Source: Folioceros fuciformis (taxonomy: Eukaryota; Anthocerotophyta; Anthocerotopsida; Anthocerotales). Taken from it: DNA of 64,000 nt. Numbering within the stretch: the first letter of the stretch is position 1; every line of letters starts with the position of its first letter. Below the pieces are notes generated by a model. That model did no database searches. It was given only the letters and a program-made list of their open reading frames with translations, and had not been told where the DNA came from. Both the position numbers and the translations under genes were made by a program. This document shows positions 11,305-22,146 of the stretch, one piece after another. Location of the stretch: contig JBNGIO010006336.1 in the NCBI GenBank assembly GCA_049999805.1, forward strand, positions 17,110 through 81,109, written 5' to 3'.

Positions 11305-13260
11305 GCTGAGGATTCAGGCTGTTAGCGGCCAATGCATCCGATTCTTTCCTCTTCCGCGTCCTCCTCCTGGCACTGCCTGATCAGCGAGGCTAGGCACTGG
11401 ACGCCCGCCCCGAGCATCGGCGCATAGCAATTTTGGGTACGCATTCAATTTCTATCCAATCTTCTGGAGAGGGAGGAGCATCCAGAGAAGCATTCGAAAT
11501 GTAAAAGTCAGTATACCTTAGAGCCACCATTCCCGCCTCGTGCAGGCTCAGGCGTCCTGGCCTTCAATCCGTCGGAGTAGGACAGCACGAATCATCCTGT
11601 TCAGCAGCTGGTACCAGTGCTGGAAATGGTGCGTCCTCATCCACAACCTTGTCCTGTACATTCATTCCTCCACTCTCGATGCTTCATATTACGAAGAAGC
11701 AGTAGGCCGTCCACCTCAAGCGCAGCAGTGCAACACTTTCTTTTAGCTCAAGATTGTCAGATTTTATTTCGTTCGTGGTGAACTTGTGACATTCGTATCT
11801 CGATTCTGTTGTCTTGGCAATGCCTTCCTCTACACAAGGGCCATGGCAGTTGTCTCTGAGTTGCGATCTGGCATTGGTTACTATTATTTTTTGTCCTGAG
11901 GACTCAGGACGGTGTGGCTCACGACACTCGCATTCACAGCTGCTCGCTGTGTCCACACAAATCGCGAGCACTCCTTGTCATCTTTGGACACATGTTGGCA
12001 CTGCCAATTATCTACAATATACTGTCCCCTCCTGGATACGAGTCTATCCATGCCACCAGCTGTTGTAACAGCGTGCAAAATATGCAAAAACCAAAGGTGG
12101 TAAGGTAACGCATGCACTTGGGGGCTATACAAAGGGTAGGTGTCCAATCGGGCAGCGGCGGGCATTGATGAAGACGAGAATATTATGTTTTGGCTAAATT
12201 TATAATAAGCAGGGCTGATGCTGAGCTTGTGGGATGGCAGCCTGTAAGTGGCCGCTGGCAAAAGAAGAGGCAAAGGGCAATCATCACGCTGCTCCGTTCA
12301 CGTTTGCTCTTAGCGCCTCTCGGCCTTGGTACGCGCCCTCATTAATTGTATTGTGGTCCCAGGCCCCTTAATTGTGCATGATTATCCTGCGGGCTTCCTT
12401 AAAGCCCTGCACATGTCTGCCAACAAACACCAACTCTTGTGTGTGTATCCAGATGCCATAGGAGAGCCCACTCAAGGTAATGTTTTGCTGTTGTAACTTC
12501 CTTCCCCGATAATCCAATTTGGGAGCTGTTCTTGATGTGTCAATGGCTGATTCTTGCAGGTAAGGTATGGCAAGCCGAGGACTCTTATTCACTTTGCTCA
12601 CACTAATGACAGAGACTTAAAATTGAGTGACTCAAATTGAGTGGCTTGAGTGGCGAGTGGTGGAATGGAAGGCAGGGGGGTTGGGGTGATAACCGAGGCC
12701 CAGGCTTTAATGAGCACGCAACGGCATTTAGTGCAAGCAGGCTAAATATACATACGTATAAAGAGGAAGCATTCAGCGGTGCCGCTAATCCTGCTGATAT
12801 TGTGGCAGCGGGAGGCAGCCCGAATCGGGACGCGGCCCAGTTTGGGCCGCGTTTCCGCCCACCTGCATCTGTCGTATGCGTGGGAATGGCAAGCAATGAT
12901 GCAGCAATCCAGGGAGCGGGGTCACATGCGCAGCGGTGGGCTCGGCCCACAGTTGGCCGCGCCTGGACGCAACCAGTTTCCCTTCCACGGACTGCCACTC
13001 GCTCGCTCGATCACTCATTCGAGGTAAGGTGGATTGTATACAGCCCCGCGTGTACCCGACTCACATTCGCCCTGCCCCCTTTGCCCACATCAATTCCCGC
13101 ACCACATGTTTCTGCCGCGCGCTCCACCCTGCGCTTTTCGCACTATTGCACCCTCGCCCGCTGCACTTGCCTAATAACCAGCCCTCCCTGCCTTTGGCCC
13201 TGCTATGTCACTCTCTCGCCGGTACATGAGGCCCCTCCCTGGTAACCACCACCGTCTCTT
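11305..13260. other. Intergenic, no supported gene
   Basis: Downstream flank of the first Cys-rich gene. The longest frame (12,637-13,245, plus, 202 codons) has no family motif and overlaps equally open frames on the other strand, so I treat it as chance. I see no RNA gene or transposon feature. Confidence 0.4.
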
Positions 13261-13264
13261 TCCG

Positions 13265-13312
13265 AACCACACCACACCACACCACACCACACCACACCAC
13301 ACCACACCACAT
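13265..13312. repeat. (ACACC)n microsatellite
   Basis: About nine uninterrupted 5-bp units of the ACCAC/ACACC register, ending where the sequence changes to ATCGCCC. A simple repeat with no gene context. Confidence 0.95.
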
Positions 13313-13726
13313 CGCCCGGCAAGGATCATAACACCAACTTAATCTGAAGCCGAACGAACCCTGAATGCCTATTTAACCACTCCGATTATGAATGAGATAA
13401 TGGCTTGGAAAGTGACGACCAAAAAGAGGAAGAAAGAGAGATTTATTTTTGGAGAGATACACTTTTTGGAGACATAAGGTTTCTCATCTTAATAATTATT
13501 TAGAAGGCTATCACATTTGTCTAATAAGAACTCCATTATTTAGTAAGTGTGTTTGTCAGTGAACTCATGAAGCAAAATGATCTTATAATCTCCTTTGATA
13601 GATGCTACTCAGGAAGAATGATAGATTACAAAATCCACAATACTTCAAGACCTAATTCGATGTGTGGACAGATGAAGACAAGCAACTTTGTAGAGGGTTT
13701 TTGTTGTTGTCTGGTGGTGTTGTTGT

Positions 13727-13893
13727 TGTTGCTTCTTTGTTTGAAATCAAGCTTACAAAGAGCAGAACCGGAATTGGATGTTGCTTTAACTATTGTTGTT
13801 GCTTCTTTGTTTGAGATCGAGCTTACAAAGATCAGAGCGGAATTGGACGTTGAGCTTACAAAGATCAGAGCAGAATTGGATGTTGCTTGAACT
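13727..13893. repeat. Degenerate tandem repeat built on GAGCTTACAAAGATCAGAGC
   Basis: Three imperfect copies of a ~45-bp segment containing AGCTTACAAAGA(T/G)CAGA followed by GAATTGGA(T/C)GTTG. They are interleaved with TTGTTGTTGCTTC-type triplet repeats. A plus-strand frame across it repeats the peptide LTKIRAELDV, but no larger protein is evident. Confidence 0.8.
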
Positions 13894-14420
13894 ATTCTTG
13901 TCACAGCCCCGTTTCAATCATTCTTCAAGGCACACTCGTGCTACTACTATGTAGTGGACAAGTGGAAGGATGACAAGTTACTTAGTGGCCTAGTATTAGT
14001 GTCTGTACTATTGTTGCCGCACATTCATAGTCTGTGAGTGGAAGGATAACAAGCTCCTAGGAGGCCTTGCATTGGCGTTGTTGTTTCTATCCTTGTGTCT
14101 CCTAGTACAAGATTGTGGAAACAGAAGTTGTTGTGTTGATTGTTTTTGTCATTGCCTTGCTTCCATTGCCTCTAAAGCATCCTTCCAAGCATACTATAGC
14201 TTCTCAATCACATCCAAAATTACAGTCCAAGCTGGTCTTGCCTCACAACACAAGGGTTGCTAAAATGTGAGTTGAAAAAACAATCCGTGTCACAAGTTGT
14301 ATAGAAGACGCATAAACAGTGGAGACGTAAGGAAGGAAGGATGGGGTTGGAATGTGTCCTACTTCATGGAGCTTCGTGTGTGTTGAGGTGCGCGGCCTGG
14401 TGGCTGGCTGGTCGGTGAGC

Positions 14421-14503
14421 AGGGACAGGGACAGGGACAGGGACAGGAACACGGACGGGGACAGGGAAAGGGAAAGGGAAAGCGAAAGGGGAAAGGGAAG
14501 GGG
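14421..14503. repeat. Purine-rich hexamer array (GGGACA / GGGAAA)
   Basis: A run of GGGACA units grades into GGGAAA units on the plus strand. It is a strongly purine-biased microsatellite that could form G-quadruplex or triplex DNA; that is inference from composition only. Confidence 0.85.
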
Positions 14504-15336
14504 ATGCATGGATATCATACTTGCGGAATATATATGTACATGTGTGTGTGGATCGCTGGATCTGCGGGTGAGCAGCCTGGCCAGTGAGCATTTGGCTCTG
14601 CGCTCTGCCTCCAATCCGGTAAAATTGTTTGCAAGCATTGAATGGCATAGTTTCCGGCGCCGCCGGACGAGGGTTGCCGGCTGGCCTGGCCTGGCCTGGC
14701 CTGAGGAGGCCCTGGGACCTGGATGCCTGCCGCCTCGAGGTCGAGGTCGAGGTCGAGCGCGGGATCGGGCTCGGGCTCGGCCAGCCGCCTCGGGCATACC
14801 CAAAGACGGCGCGGGTGGGCCCTCCTGGTTCCGTTAGCGGCAATCGGGGGCTGGCCGGGGGCTCCGGCTCTGCGTCTCTGACAGCCACGCGGCGCTCGCC
14901 TCCCCTCCCCTCCACTCTACTCTCGAGATGTGTCTCGGTTGACCTGCCTACCATCCATCCATACATCCATACATGCATGCACATCCCCTTCCTTCCCTAA
15001 ACCCACTACATATCTCCCTCGTACGGCACATGAAGCCTCCAGGAGAGCCAGCCACACTATGAGCATAAAACTCACATAACAATAATAATATTATAATGGG
15101 CCTATTTAACCGGAGCGCGGCGGTTGAGATGGCCCGTACGTCGTGTCACGGGGCAACGGTATTCGTACCTGGGTTTTGGTTTTGTTCGCAGCCCAAACCG
15201 GGATGCCCGGCTGCCCCCTGCCCTCCTTCCTCTTCCTTCCGTTCCGTCAGAAAAACATCCACTCGGTCGTGAAGAAAAAGGAAGGAAGGAAGTAAGTAAG
15301 GTAGCAAGGCCTGATACATGACAATAGCAGCCCAAG

Positions 15337-15337
<1 letters not shown>

Positions 15338-15381
<44 letters not shown>
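15338..15381. repeat. (CAGC)n tetranucleotide array
   Basis: About ten perfect 4-bp units of the CAGC/AGCC register. A shorter array of the same unit recurs near 15,755. Confidence 0.95.
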
Positions 15382-15382
<1 letters not shown>

Positions 15383-16078
15383 TTCCCGCTTCTTGGTGCC
15401 GCCACACAGGCTCTCTCTTTGTGTCCCTCTGAGCCAGCACGCCGTTCCGTTTGCCTGTGGCTGCTGGCTGTGCTGTGCTGTGGTGGAGCAGAATGGCCGT
15501 ACGCGCTCCTGCCTGCTTCACGACGGGCCGGTGGGTGTGAAGCGCTTCGGGGGAGGCCTGTCATGCCCACAGTACCATTCTGCATTTCAATACGCGGCGG
15601 CTCATTTAAGACGAACTCAGCTCTTCGGCGGGTCGCGCGGGGCGTTGGAACTCGCTACGGCCTCCAACATCTTCTTCTTATTTACAACTTACGCTCGCTA
15701 CCTCCCCTCGCTCGCTGCCTTCACGCTCCGCGGCCCCCGCCACCGCTCGCCACCCCCAGCCAGCCAGCCAGCCAACTCCCTGCTGCGCCTCGCCTCTCTC
15801 GGAGAGCCGCCGCCCTGGGCTCCGCTGCCGCCCGCTCCCGCAGCCTCGCCTCGCCTCGGTCTGCTCTGCTCTGCTCTGCTCTGCCCTGTTGCTGCGCCTG
15901 CTCCTCACATGCTTCACGCTACTCATTCCTGACGCCACGCCACGCCTGCTGGCTTCCCCCTCGCGACGCCGCCGGCTTATCGGAATTGGCGCCGCTTCTT
16001 GCGCCCGCGCTCCACCTCTCCTCTGCACCAGCTCCTCCTCCAGCTCTGAAGTTGCTGCTGCCTCCAGAGTCTAGGAGG

Positions 16079-16474
16079 ATGAAGAAGTTGGCCAGAGCCA
16101 AGGCCAAGGACAGGCAAGCTACCAGCTCCGCCACAGGCAGCATACAGGACCACGACTCGCACGATGACGACTCCTCCACTCACGAATCCGCTCCGGTGAT
16201 GTCTCAGTCTGCTCTGCTCTGCTTTGCCCTGCCCTGCTCTTTGTACCTCCGCTCTGCCGCGCTGCTCTCTTCTCATAATTCTCGCTCCGCTCGCCCTGCG
16301 CAGATGAGGACGTGCGGCCCGCACAACGTGAACCCGCATTTGGTGCACTACTCCGACAGAAGTGAGCTGAGGCGGATTTGCGTCGTGTGCAGCAAGAGGC
16401 AGCATTTCTACTGCCCCTCTTGCAACAGCTTTATGTGCCTCGGCCCCTGCTTCGTCAAGCATCACTCCTCCTGA
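16079..16474 (+). CDS. Small cysteine-rich (putative zinc-binding) protein, copy 2
   Basis: Paralogue of the gene at 10,888. Exon 1 is 16079-16195, the intron 16196-16303 (108 bp, GT-AG, phase 0) and exon 2 16304-16474, giving 95 residues. The N-terminus MKKLARAKAKDRQATSSATG matches copy 1 except at two positions, and the acidic linker is two residues longer. The Cys/His module starting HLVHYSDRSELRRICVVC is residue-for-residue identical to copy 1 up to the final residue (Ser here, Gly in copy 1). The intron sequences and flanks are not similar, so this is not a recent copying event. In the unspliced DNA the frame stays open across the intron into GC-rich upstream DNA, so a longer frame of 351 codons exists, but the shared start and intron position favour the short model. 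Function is unknown. Confidence 0.8.
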   Translation: MKKLARAKAKDRQATSSATGSIQDHDSHDDDSSTHESAPVMSQSALLCFALPCSLYLRSAALLSSHNSRSARPAQMRTCGPHNVNPHLVHYSDRSELRRICVVCSKRQHFYCPSCNSFMCLGPCFVKHHSS

Positions 16475-18902
16475 CCGGCTGTCGCCTCATTTGGCTCTAT
16501 CACATTTGCTGTGCCCCCGGCCCTGGAGGGGGGAAATCTCCGTGATCCAGACCCTGCGTATCCGTTCTCCCTCGAACATTTTGACAAGGGAGAGCAAGTG
16601 TTTACAGCTTTTGTCGCGGAATCTTGGTGCCGTTCCTCCTCCCCTATGAGGAGTTCTCCTTTGGACCGGTGTCGGCGCGGGGAGCGGGATTAAGGTCCAC
16701 ATTTCATTTTTTTTTTTGTAACGGATGTGGCTTATAGGAGGCTTCTGCCTTTCCGAAGAGAAGTAGTAGACACAGGACGAGAGCACAAGTGTGCCGAGTT
16801 GAGAGGTTCAGACATGCCTCCACATGCATCTTCTGAATCGTACTTCCAGCATTGCACTTAGGATACATGTACATACAACTTCCAACTCGGAGCTTAGTAA
16901 CAGCAGCAGGAAACAACGAAATTGAAACTGCGTGGTTGTCCACATCTCTTTTCATTTGCTTTCAAATTCGTCGCACCGTGTGTCTCGCAACGAATTTCCT
17001 TCCAGGCCCTCTTCCATTCCTTTCTTGCTGCTGTCTGCGAGATGCTTGCGATCTCAGCTTCCGACGACCACAGTCCCAGAGTCATCGGATGTTACACACA
17101 CTCGATTGGGGGCCAGCCGACTGCGTGGGATCCCTCAACCGTCACCACATACTTTGGAGGTGACTTATCTTCTGTACTTTCCATGACTGATGGGGACTCA
17201 CTACTTCCATGGACTCGGCGAGGACAGTCAGTCAGCACAACAATTATAGCATGATATCAGCCTTTGTGTGCATCTTCACGCCCCTGCGTGTGTGGATTCG
17301 CAGCAACGGCAAAGGATATGCGGTCACTTGTAGACAGGCTGCTGTTCCTCGCCCTTGTCTGCCTTTCATCATCAGCTGCACCCAGCTTTGCTATGCGCTG
17401 CGCTGCTCAGTCTGCCATGGAGGAAGTGTAGCAGTACCGCAGCACGCGGGTAAGCAGCAAGGCACGACAACAGACATGATTCTTCTCAATCGTGGCCTCC
17501 ACCCGATATATGTCGGCAGCAGGAAGCCCAATTTGATGCAGCGACGCAGGCTTCATTCAGCCTCGGATGCTTCCCTGGTACGTAGCAGGAACACGTAATG
17601 ATGGCGACGACGCGCAACGCTCCAGCCAGCGCCGCGCCGCCTCCTGTCGGGATGACGGAGATGGAGAAGGCAGGACTCAAGTTCCCCGTGAGCGCAAACA
17701 GGTCCTGCCGGATACGTTTGGACTCTTGTGCGTGCTTCAACAGCACCACCTCTAATTTCCTTTTTCCATGCATCACCTGTGCGATTGGTGTGCTGCCAGA
17801 TCCTTGCTGCGCCGGAAGCCATTGGAAGCGCAGCGCGGCGCATGCATTCATCACGTCTTTCCGCCTTTTTGTCGGTTGTCCTTTCTCCACACTCCTCCTC
17901 CACAGGCGTATGCCAGATGTATCCCGCTGGACTGCAGGCTGTAATCGCTGCCTCCGGCTCCGACCTTTCTATCATATGTTGTGGCTTCGCACAGGCGCTC
18001 TCATTGATTGCATGCGCTTCATCATGCAGGTGTGTTTTCCAAGTTCCTCCTTCAACCCTCAACAAATCAGGGTCTCGTTTAACACTGGGTATCGGATCGG
18101 ATACCCTCAACACTCCTCAAACTACTTACTCCACGGGGAGGAATCATTAGTCGTAAGAAGTTGGAACCTGGTGCGTTGCAAGTCTTGTATGCATAACCTT
18201 CTGTTTTGCGTCTTTCCATGTGTCATAAATTACCCGGATGGCGTGGGTACTACGGTTGAAATCAACCCCTTGTTTCTCATTGCTGCTTACAAGAAGGTGG
18301 TCTATCTGAAACCAGGTTTGCCTAAGTAAGCGTGTGAGTGAGTAGTGGCCAATCTTCTTCTTGAGGTCTGTGGCTTTCACAGGATCCTGTCTCGTGAGCC
18401 CTCTGCTCATTGTTCGAAGATGCAAGCCCTGATGGATCGCCCCTCCCACCCTGCAGTCCGGTAAATTTTCAACCTGAAAGCAAAATGCAGCACCTTGCCT
18501 TGGGTTTCAACTTGAACAGGACTGTTCCGCTTGGCACAGAAAATACGAGGTGCACACTCTTCATGCGCTATCTGAAATTCCACCCTGCTTTTGTGAATGC
18601 TCCTGTCACCACTTATTGCCAGGCAAGGTCGGGGCAACGAGGAATCCTAGCGCCTCGAAAGTATCAAGCCTAGACATTTAAGCCCTTACTTTAAGTTTTT
18701 GCCACGTTGGATTGTGTTACAGGATATGGCCACTTCAGCAACCATGCGAGTATGGACTTGGAAGCAGACCGTGACTGCAGACTGCAACCCCGTCAGATTA
18801 AAGACTTGTGCAAGCACAAACTAGCGAGCTTGTGGCAGTATCACTAACTCCAATCCCTTGTTGGCCAGCTTCTGTGAATGCCCGCCCCCCGGCATCTTGT
18901 AG
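16475..18902. other. Intergenic, no supported gene
   Basis: Open frames up to 243 codons occur (for example plus 17,598-18,329 and minus 17,553-18,113), but their translations show no family motif and run antiparallel through one another. A small multi-exon gene starting near 17,598-17,601 cannot be excluded, because GT and AG sites abound, yet nothing in the peptides supports one. Confidence 0.35.
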
Positions 18903-21900
18903 ATGAACTTTTGTGGGAAGCGATGCGAGCACTCGCGGGGGATGGAGAGCGGCCGATACCCATCGCTTTTCACGCTCCGCAAGGACTGGATGTTGGTCAG
19001 GGTTGATTGCGCCCAGGCTCGTGGTTCAGGGACTGCAGTGCAATCCCCTGTAGAGTCCAGCTACGAACAGGTATGTTGACATTACATCTTGGCATCTTGA
19101 TAACTTGTGCCGGAATGTCTGCTTCTGCATCTAATTTTATTATGTGGGGTTGCAGAGGGATATAGGCAGGCAGTTGGTTGTGGTCGGAGGTGGAGCAGCT
19201 GGCATATTTGCTGCTCTGAGAGCGAAACAAGTGTCTCCCGAGTTGAAAGTCCTGGTGCTCGAAAAGGGACAGCCTCTTTCCAAGGTTGCTGAATAACACT
19301 CCCGTCAGCTACCTTTGCCTCCGTATGATCCAAAAATTCAGTTAAAAATTCGTGTCACAGGTGAGAATCTCGGGTGGTGGTCGCTGCAATGTAACCACGG
19401 GCTTGTTCGTCGATCCCCTGGTAAGTAACCTTAGTCCTTGCTGTACCGGCATGGCCGTATCTTCCTCGTTGGTTGCTGGGGATTGGGGCAAGGTTCAATG
19501 ACCTTTGCTTAGATGGCCTCTCTTCCATCAGCCTTTGTCAGAACATTATCCAAGAGGCCACAAGGAGCTCAGGGGGTCCTTCTTTCGCACTCACGGGCCC
19601 AGGGAAACAGCAGCTTGGTTTGCTGAACATGGAGTACGACTGAAGGTATGAAGTGCTGAATCCATGTTGTCGGCTTCGTTTCTTAGCCACCCCGGGAGAT
19701 GATAGTTGGTGGTGAAAAAAGCAGATTGAGGAGGATGGTCGCATGTTCCCAGTTAGCAACAGCTCAGCCACCATAGTGGATTGCCTTCTAACAGAGGTTC
19801 AACGACTTGGAGGTATTTGCTGAGAGCAAATCTTCCTGTGTTGTGTTCTCTCAGTGCTCACTTTGCATTGAGGTGTCCTTGGTTTGCTGCTGCTGATGCC
19901 TCTGCACTCTTCCTCTTGCAGTATGCTTGCAAACAAGCACATCTGTAACTGGTATGCACTTGAGGAACAGCAACAGATTTTCACTTGAGACTGGCAGTCT
20001 CCTACGACGTAAGGAGATGATCTCAGCTGATTTTGTCCTTCTAGCAACGGGGAGCTCCCCTCAGGTACTTCGAAGCACACAGACAGCAGTTCCTGCATGT
20101 ACAGCAAAATTTGTCGTCTGCACAGCTGATGATTTTATCTCATCTGAATCAAGGCAAGGTGGACGATTTCAGGCTCACTGACCTGTGTTGGAACTTCAGC
20201 CTCTTGGTGACTTGCTAACCTTAGAGTTCTGACCTCAGGGGTATCGCTTGGCGAAACAGCTAGGGCATTCTATCGTAGATCCTGTTCCCAGTTTGTTCAC
20301 ATTCAAAATTGCAGACCCTGCTTTGCATGAGCTTGCTGGGGTAATGCTCTTCCAACCTGTCTTTACTGAATTCTGCGCCATGCAAAGCGTAGTGCTTCTG
20401 AGAATTGTGTCACAAGAATCATCCTATTTGGTTTGTGTTGTTTCTGAACAGATCAGTTTTGCACAAGTGAGGGCAGAACTTCAAGTCTCTGGAATCGAAC
20501 ATTCCAGCCCAAAATGGACCCAAGTAAGCCAGTGGCTTTGATGTTTACAGATGCAGGCTTGCTTTTGTTGGTGGGATCTTTTCTGGCCATCATCCCCCGC
20601 CCTGCATAATCTAAGGACAAGGAACTTGTTGTCACCTAGGCTGGTCCACTTCTGATAACGCACTGGGGACTCAGTGGCCCAATTGTGCTCCGCCTCTCAG
20701 CCTGGGCTGCTCGTCAGCTTTTCTCATCTGACTACCAAGGTACCAGCTTTGGCTGCTATCCAAGTGTGAGGACCGGCTTGTCAGAGGTCTGACGACGTTC
20801 ACTTGGTACCTAGGTGTCTTGTGGGTTGACTTTATGCCTCACGTAAACTCTGAGAGTGCCTTGGACAGCTTCTTGAAGCACAAAGAGTCATTCATGGTAC
20901 GTCCACAACTGGCCCCGTCACCTGCTGCAGATAGAACATCGATATTCCATTTGGTGATCTTTTCGCTTCTGTAGGTTTGAGTAGAGTGTGGCTACCGTCT
21001 TCCTATACACGATGCCAGGTGATGGTCTGTACAGAATCGTAAAGTAGGTAGCCTGGCTCCAGTTAGTCTTGCGATAGTTCGACGAGCGTGGCAATATCTC
21101 CTCAAGAAACAGGTCTTGCCGGCTCTCTTTTTATCCTCAATTTTCTTAGTCGAAGTTCGTGGACATTCTGCACTTGCCGTGTTAAACGCTAAAGCTCTCG
21201 TGTTTTTGCCCAAGGGTCTTGATGCAGATATGTTGTGGGCAGCACTACCGAAAAAGAGCATCACTCAGCTAGTGTCCATGATAAAGAAATGCCCATTTCA
21301 CATTTCTGCTAAGGCAAGTTGATGACATACACCATGGATGGCAATTGAACCGCAGTGTTTATGCAACTAAGGGTACGCCCTCGCTTGGAATTCAGGGAGA
21401 GTTCAAGGATGAGTTCGTGACAGCAGGAGGGGTGCCATTGACTGAGGTCTTTCAAATGCCTTACTTCCGATACGCTTACATTTACGCTGGTATCTAGCTT
21501 ACAAGGCTGTCTGCGCAGGTGAACCTGAAGACCATGGAGAGCAAAGCCTGCGAACGACTCTTCCTCGCCGGCGAGGTAGGCCTTCCCGGTTCTCCACCAT
21601 GGTCTCGTTCAACGTGTGACAGGAAAGGTAGCGTCGCTGAGTATCGAGCTTTGGTCGGTGCTCGTCAGATTTTAGACGTGGATGGCTTGACAGGTGGCTT
21701 CAACTTTCAGGTACCGTTTATTTATTTATTTATATGTTTGTCGTTTTCTTTAAGAACTTGCAATCTCCGTATTTTCAATGACTATATTTTCGATTGGGGT
21801 TTCTAGATATGGTTTTGAACCTTCCCGCCCTTAACCCTGCAGAACGCCTGGACCGGTGGTTTCATCGCAGGTTCCACCATCGGCCAATTGGCAGCCCTAG

Positions 21901-21914
21901 AAACCGATTATTGA
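18903..21914 (+). CDS. BaiN/HI0933 (YhiN)-family FAD-dependent oxidoreductase
   Basis: Flavoproteins of this family bind FAD through an N-terminal Rossmann fold; plant members are generally organellar and their substrate is not established. I derive 16 exons: 18903-19070, 19156-19284, 19361-19420, 19532-19645, 19725-19812, 19922-20064, 20239-20340, 20452-20523, 20640-20739, 20814-20896, 21035-21112, 21215-21313, 21396-21446, 21519-21575, 21669-21710 and 21843-21914. Every phase matches and the product is 485 residues. Landmarks are the dinucleotide-binding VVVGGGAAG at 64-72, the family signature [46 protein letters not shown] and [12 protein letters not shown], and a final [11 protein letters not shown]. 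Intron 12 appears to use a GC-AG pair (AAG then GCAAGT at 21,314). An in-frame stop just before 18,903 fixes the first possible Met. The ~60 residues before the fold may be a transit peptide. Confidence 0.92.
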
Positions 21915-22146
21915 AGCCTTCGCTATGTCGTACCTCATCATCTTGTACTTCTCTACATCGTATGTATGTACACTGTGGTCACAACCACCTCTTCCACTTC
22001 CTGACCGTATGCCCTTAAGTCCTTGGAAATTACTTGGAACACGTGGACGGCTAGCTTCACCCGCAATAATAGGCGTTGGTATCTACTTCCATGCCACATT
22101 TGCCGCATTCTAGTTCGAATGGTAGAGGTGCAGGCACCTCGTATCC

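Larger units (their letters stand above)
13894..16078. other. Low-complexity, GC-rich upstream region of the second Cys-rich gene
   Basis: Simple repeats dominate. Besides the GGGACA array there are CTGGC units near 14,680, GAGGTC units near 14,737, a CATC-type run near 14,950, a long CAGC array at 15,338-15,381 and TCTGC units near 15,860. From about 15,600 to 16,078 the DNA is GC-rich and pyrimidine-heavy, as in a plant 5' leader, and it leads straight to the start codon at 16,079. Long open frames here have proline/alanine/arginine repeats set by composition and I do not regard them as genes. Confidence 0.6.

Noticed and set aside
12637-13245. 202-codon plus-strand frame upstream of the ACACC microsatellite
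   Set aside because: No domain or family motif, open frames overlap it on the other strand, and composition matches its surroundings. Length alone is not support in GC-rich DNA.
15419-16078. Long frame reading into the second Cys-rich gene (351 codons in total)
   Set aside because: Its N-terminal 200 residues are low-complexity Pro/Ala/Ser/Arg coded by pyrimidine-rich DNA and have no counterpart in copy 1, and the frame passes through an intron with good GT-AG sites.
17598-18329. 243-codon plus frame as a gene
   Set aside because: The translation shows no motif and a 186-codon antisense frame is equally open; no exon chain could be supported.
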